Shown: piece by piece, positions 6,125-7,380 of the stretch
How positions within the stretch are numbered: position 1 is the stretch's first letter
Layout of the letters: the number at the start of each line of letters is the position of its first letter
Origin: Anaerotignum sp.
GTDB taxonomy: Bacteria; Bacillota; Clostridia; Lachnospirales; Anaerotignaceae
Direction of reading: 5' to 3'
NCBI GenBank assembly: GCA_020024395.1
Contig: JAHHTV010000074.1
Location: 1-7,380 of the forward strand
Length of the DNA stretch: 7,380 nucleotides
Translations under genes and position numbers: made by a program
Notes under the pieces: generated by a model
Told to the model about the DNA's origin: nothing
Seen by the model: only the letters and a program-made list of their open reading frames with translations
Databases searched by the model: none

Positions 6125-7006
6125 ATGCAAGAAAGCATTTTACAAAAAGTATCTGAAACAGACATCATCACCCCAACGGAAAAATTGCTGCAATTTTTAA
6201 TGGATACAGGTATCATTGTGTTAAAAATTTTCATTACGTTTTTAATATGCTGGTTTGCCATACGCATACTCCATCGCATTATCAAACATTTTTTTGTCGC
6301 ACAAACAAAAAAACAACGTCTTGCCATGACAGAACGGAAAGCCAAAACATTAAATTCCATCACATCTAGTGTAGTAAAATATGTCATTTATTTTATTGGT
6401 ATATTTACTGTATTGGATTTTTTAGGCATAGACAGCAAATCTTTGGTTGTGGTTGCCAGTGCTGGCTCTGTTGCCATTGGTTTGGGCGCACAAAGCATTG
6501 TTATGGATATGTTTGGTGGATTTTTCATATTATTTGAAGACCATTATGCCGTTGGGGATATTGTCACCATACAAAATATCACAGGCACTGTAGAAAGTGT
6601 TACATTGCGTTCTACCAAAATTAGAGATGTACAAGGCTGTGTGCATATCATTCCCAATGGTGCTGTAGGTACTGTCACAAATATGTGTCGGGAGTTTATC
6701 AATGCTGTTGTGACAGTGGGTGTTTCTTATGATGCAGATATTGACCGTGTACTTGCCATATTGCAAGATGAAATGGAAAAAACAAAAGATATTTCTGATA
6801 TTTTAGAAACACCTAGTATTATTGGTGTCACAGGACTAGATGACTCTGCCGTGACCATCAAAATCGTTGCAAAATGTCATGTCAAAACAAATATATTAAC
6901 CGAAGCAGAATTGCGTCGACGCATCAAAAAACGCTTGGATGCAGAAGGTGTGGATATTCCATTTCCACAACGTACATTGCATATTGTTTCGCAAAAGGAG
7001 GTATAA
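6125..7006 (+). CDS. MscS-family small-conductance mechanosensitive channel
   Basis: An inner-membrane channel that opens under membrane tension to release solutes during hypo-osmotic shock. It has 293 residues, close to E. coli MscS. Three membrane segments are visible at about 28-50, 82-101 and 105-138. The third is the pore helix with the conserved block VAIGLGAQSIVMDMFGGFFI (116-135), rich in the Gly/Ala packing positions of the family. The beta domain follows (HYAVGDIVTI, TGTVESVTLRSTKIRD, HIIPNGAV; about 140-187), then an alpha/beta C-terminal domain (about 190-285) ending VDIPFPQRTLHI, the usual finish. The short N-terminus before TM1 excludes the large MscK-type members. A GAAAGGATGG site inside the end of the preceding gene provides the ribosome binding site. 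It is cotranscribed with DUF951 downstream. Confidence 0.95.
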   Translation: MQESILQKVSETDIITPTEKLLQFLMDTGIIVLKIFITFLICWFAIRILHRIIKHFFVAQTKKQRLAMTERKAKTLNSITSSVVKYVIYFIGIFTVLDFLGIDSKSLVVVASAGSVAIGLGAQSIVMDMFGGFFILFEDHYAVGDIVTIQNITGTVESVTLRSTKIRDVQGCVHIIPNGAVGTVTNMCREFINAVVTVGVSYDADIDRVLAILQDEMEKTKDISDILETPSIIGVTGLDDSAVTIKIVAKCHVKTNILTEAELRRRIKKRLDAEGVDIPFPQRTLHIVSQKEV

Positions 7007-7009
7007 TTT

Positions 7010-7201
7010 ATGGATTTACAAGTGGGAGATATTGTACAAATGAAAAAAAATCATCCCTGTGGCTCTGCACAATGGGAAATACTGCGTACTGGTATTGACT
7101 TTCGTATCAAATGTTGTGGTTGCGGACATATGGTGATGTTGCCTCGTGTCAAATTTGAAAAAAATGTTAAAAAAATCATATCTCATAACACAGAGCAATA
7201 A
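7010..7201 (+). CDS. DUF951 family protein (YyzM-like)
   Basis: A small protein of 63 residues and the normal length for DUF951. It shows the family signature VGDIVQMKKNHPCGSAQWEI (residues 5-24), then RIKCCGCGHMVMLPR (32-46) and FEKNVKKI (49-56). C17 together with C35/C38 (a CxxC) could bind a metal ion; that is inference. Function is unknown. DUF951 genes commonly sit beside mscS and near ychF/rpsF-type genes in Firmicutes, as recalled from known genomes. The ATG is three bases after the mscS stop and has a near-perfect AAGGAGG eight bases upstream, overlapping the end of mscS, so expression is likely high and coupled. It is the last gene of the operon, 17 bp ahead of the terminator stem. 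Confidence 0.95.
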   Translation: MDLQVGDIVQMKKNHPCGSAQWEILRTGIDFRIKCCGCGHMVMLPRVKFEKNVKKIISHNTEQ

Positions 7202-7218
7202 CTCATTTTATATTTTAG

Positions 7219-7267
7219 ATAGAGGAGCATACTTTGTTTTTACAAAGTATGCTCCTCTATTTTTTTA
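7219..7267 (+). terminator. Strong rho-independent terminator ending the mscS-DUF951 operon
   Basis: ATAGAGGAGCATACTTTGT (7219-7237) is perfectly complementary to 7242-7260, a 19-bp uninterrupted stem closed by a TTTT loop, followed by seven more T (7261-7267). The stem is longer than most intrinsic terminators need. On the minus strand the stem is flanked by A-rich sequence that would leave a short U run, so weaker two-way action is possible. Confidence 0.95.
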
Positions 7268-7337
7268 ATAAAATGACACATAACATACATTTTTGAAATA
7301 CATGAAAAAGAATTTAATAAAAATGTAAGGTTTCGTT

Positions 7338-7380
7338 ATGCAGAATGTAAAATTTACCACATATACTGATAACAGAAACA
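7338..7380 (+). CDS. Possible start of a gene cut by the right edge
   Basis: An ATG at 7338-7340 opens a frame that has no stop up to the window end: 14 codons, reading MQNVKFTTYTDNRN. A TAAGG motif lies seven bases upstream, a plausible ribosome binding site, and the frame comes after the preceding operon's terminator. Fourteen codons are far too few to assign a family or to exclude chance. The preceding stretch 7268-7337 is A/T-rich; I see no promoter there that I would defend. Confidence 0.3.
   Translation, partial: MQNVKFTTYTDNRN

Noticed and set aside
7268..7380. A mobile element or terminal inverted repeat in the A/T-rich right end
   Set aside because: I found no paired terminal repeats, target duplication or transposase motif; the only dyad (GTAAA-A-TTTAC, within 7345-7355) is too short to mean anything.

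Overview
The window looks like the chromosome of a low-GC, Gram-positive anaerobe of the class Clostridia; family level is not resolved. The base composition is A/T-rich, ribosome binding sites are GGAG/AAGGAGG-like, and several genes are typical of Firmicutes: ireB, ruvX (yrrK), a DUF1292 gene and a DUF951 gene. I see no rRNA, tRNA, CRISPR array, complete insertion sequence or phage gene. Most of the content is ordinary core genome, and I did not find a convincing new multi-gene system.

Layout. Positions 1-3671 carry six minus-strand genes in two probable transcription units. The upstream unit is an unrecognised 190-residue protein, a Cof-type HAD phosphatase (start overlaps by ATGA) and mtaB (22-bp gap). 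It has a promoter at 3716-3744. The next unit is ireB, ruvX (TTG start) and the start of a DUF1292 gene cut by the window edge, with a candidate promoter at 920-948 in the 124-bp gap after mtaB. Positions 3672-5300 hold two more minus-strand genes with their own promoters: an unrecognised protein with an acidic tail, which ends in a hairpin terminator, and the MTA/SAH nucleosidase mtnN. A perfect 43-bp tandem duplication lies directly behind the mtnN stop codon.

Around 5230-5410 transcription diverges. On the plus strand one promoter (5350-5378) drives a compact three-gene operon: a class I glutamine amidotransferase-like hydrolase (peptidase C26/PuuD family), an MscS-type mechanosensitive channel and a DUF951 protein. 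It closes with a strong 19-bp-stem terminator at 7219-7267. The last 110 bases are A/T-rich and may contain the first 14 codons of another plus-strand gene.

Functionally the window covers tRNA modification (MtaB), signalling downstream of the PASTA kinase (IreB), RNA/DNA processing (RuvX/YqgF), salvage of S-adenosylmethionine by-products (MtnN), osmotic protection (MscS) and general hydrolases. Two proteins are unrecognised. The DUF1292 and DUF951 proteins are conserved families without a settled function. Intergenic regions are all shorter than 300 bp and are described individually.
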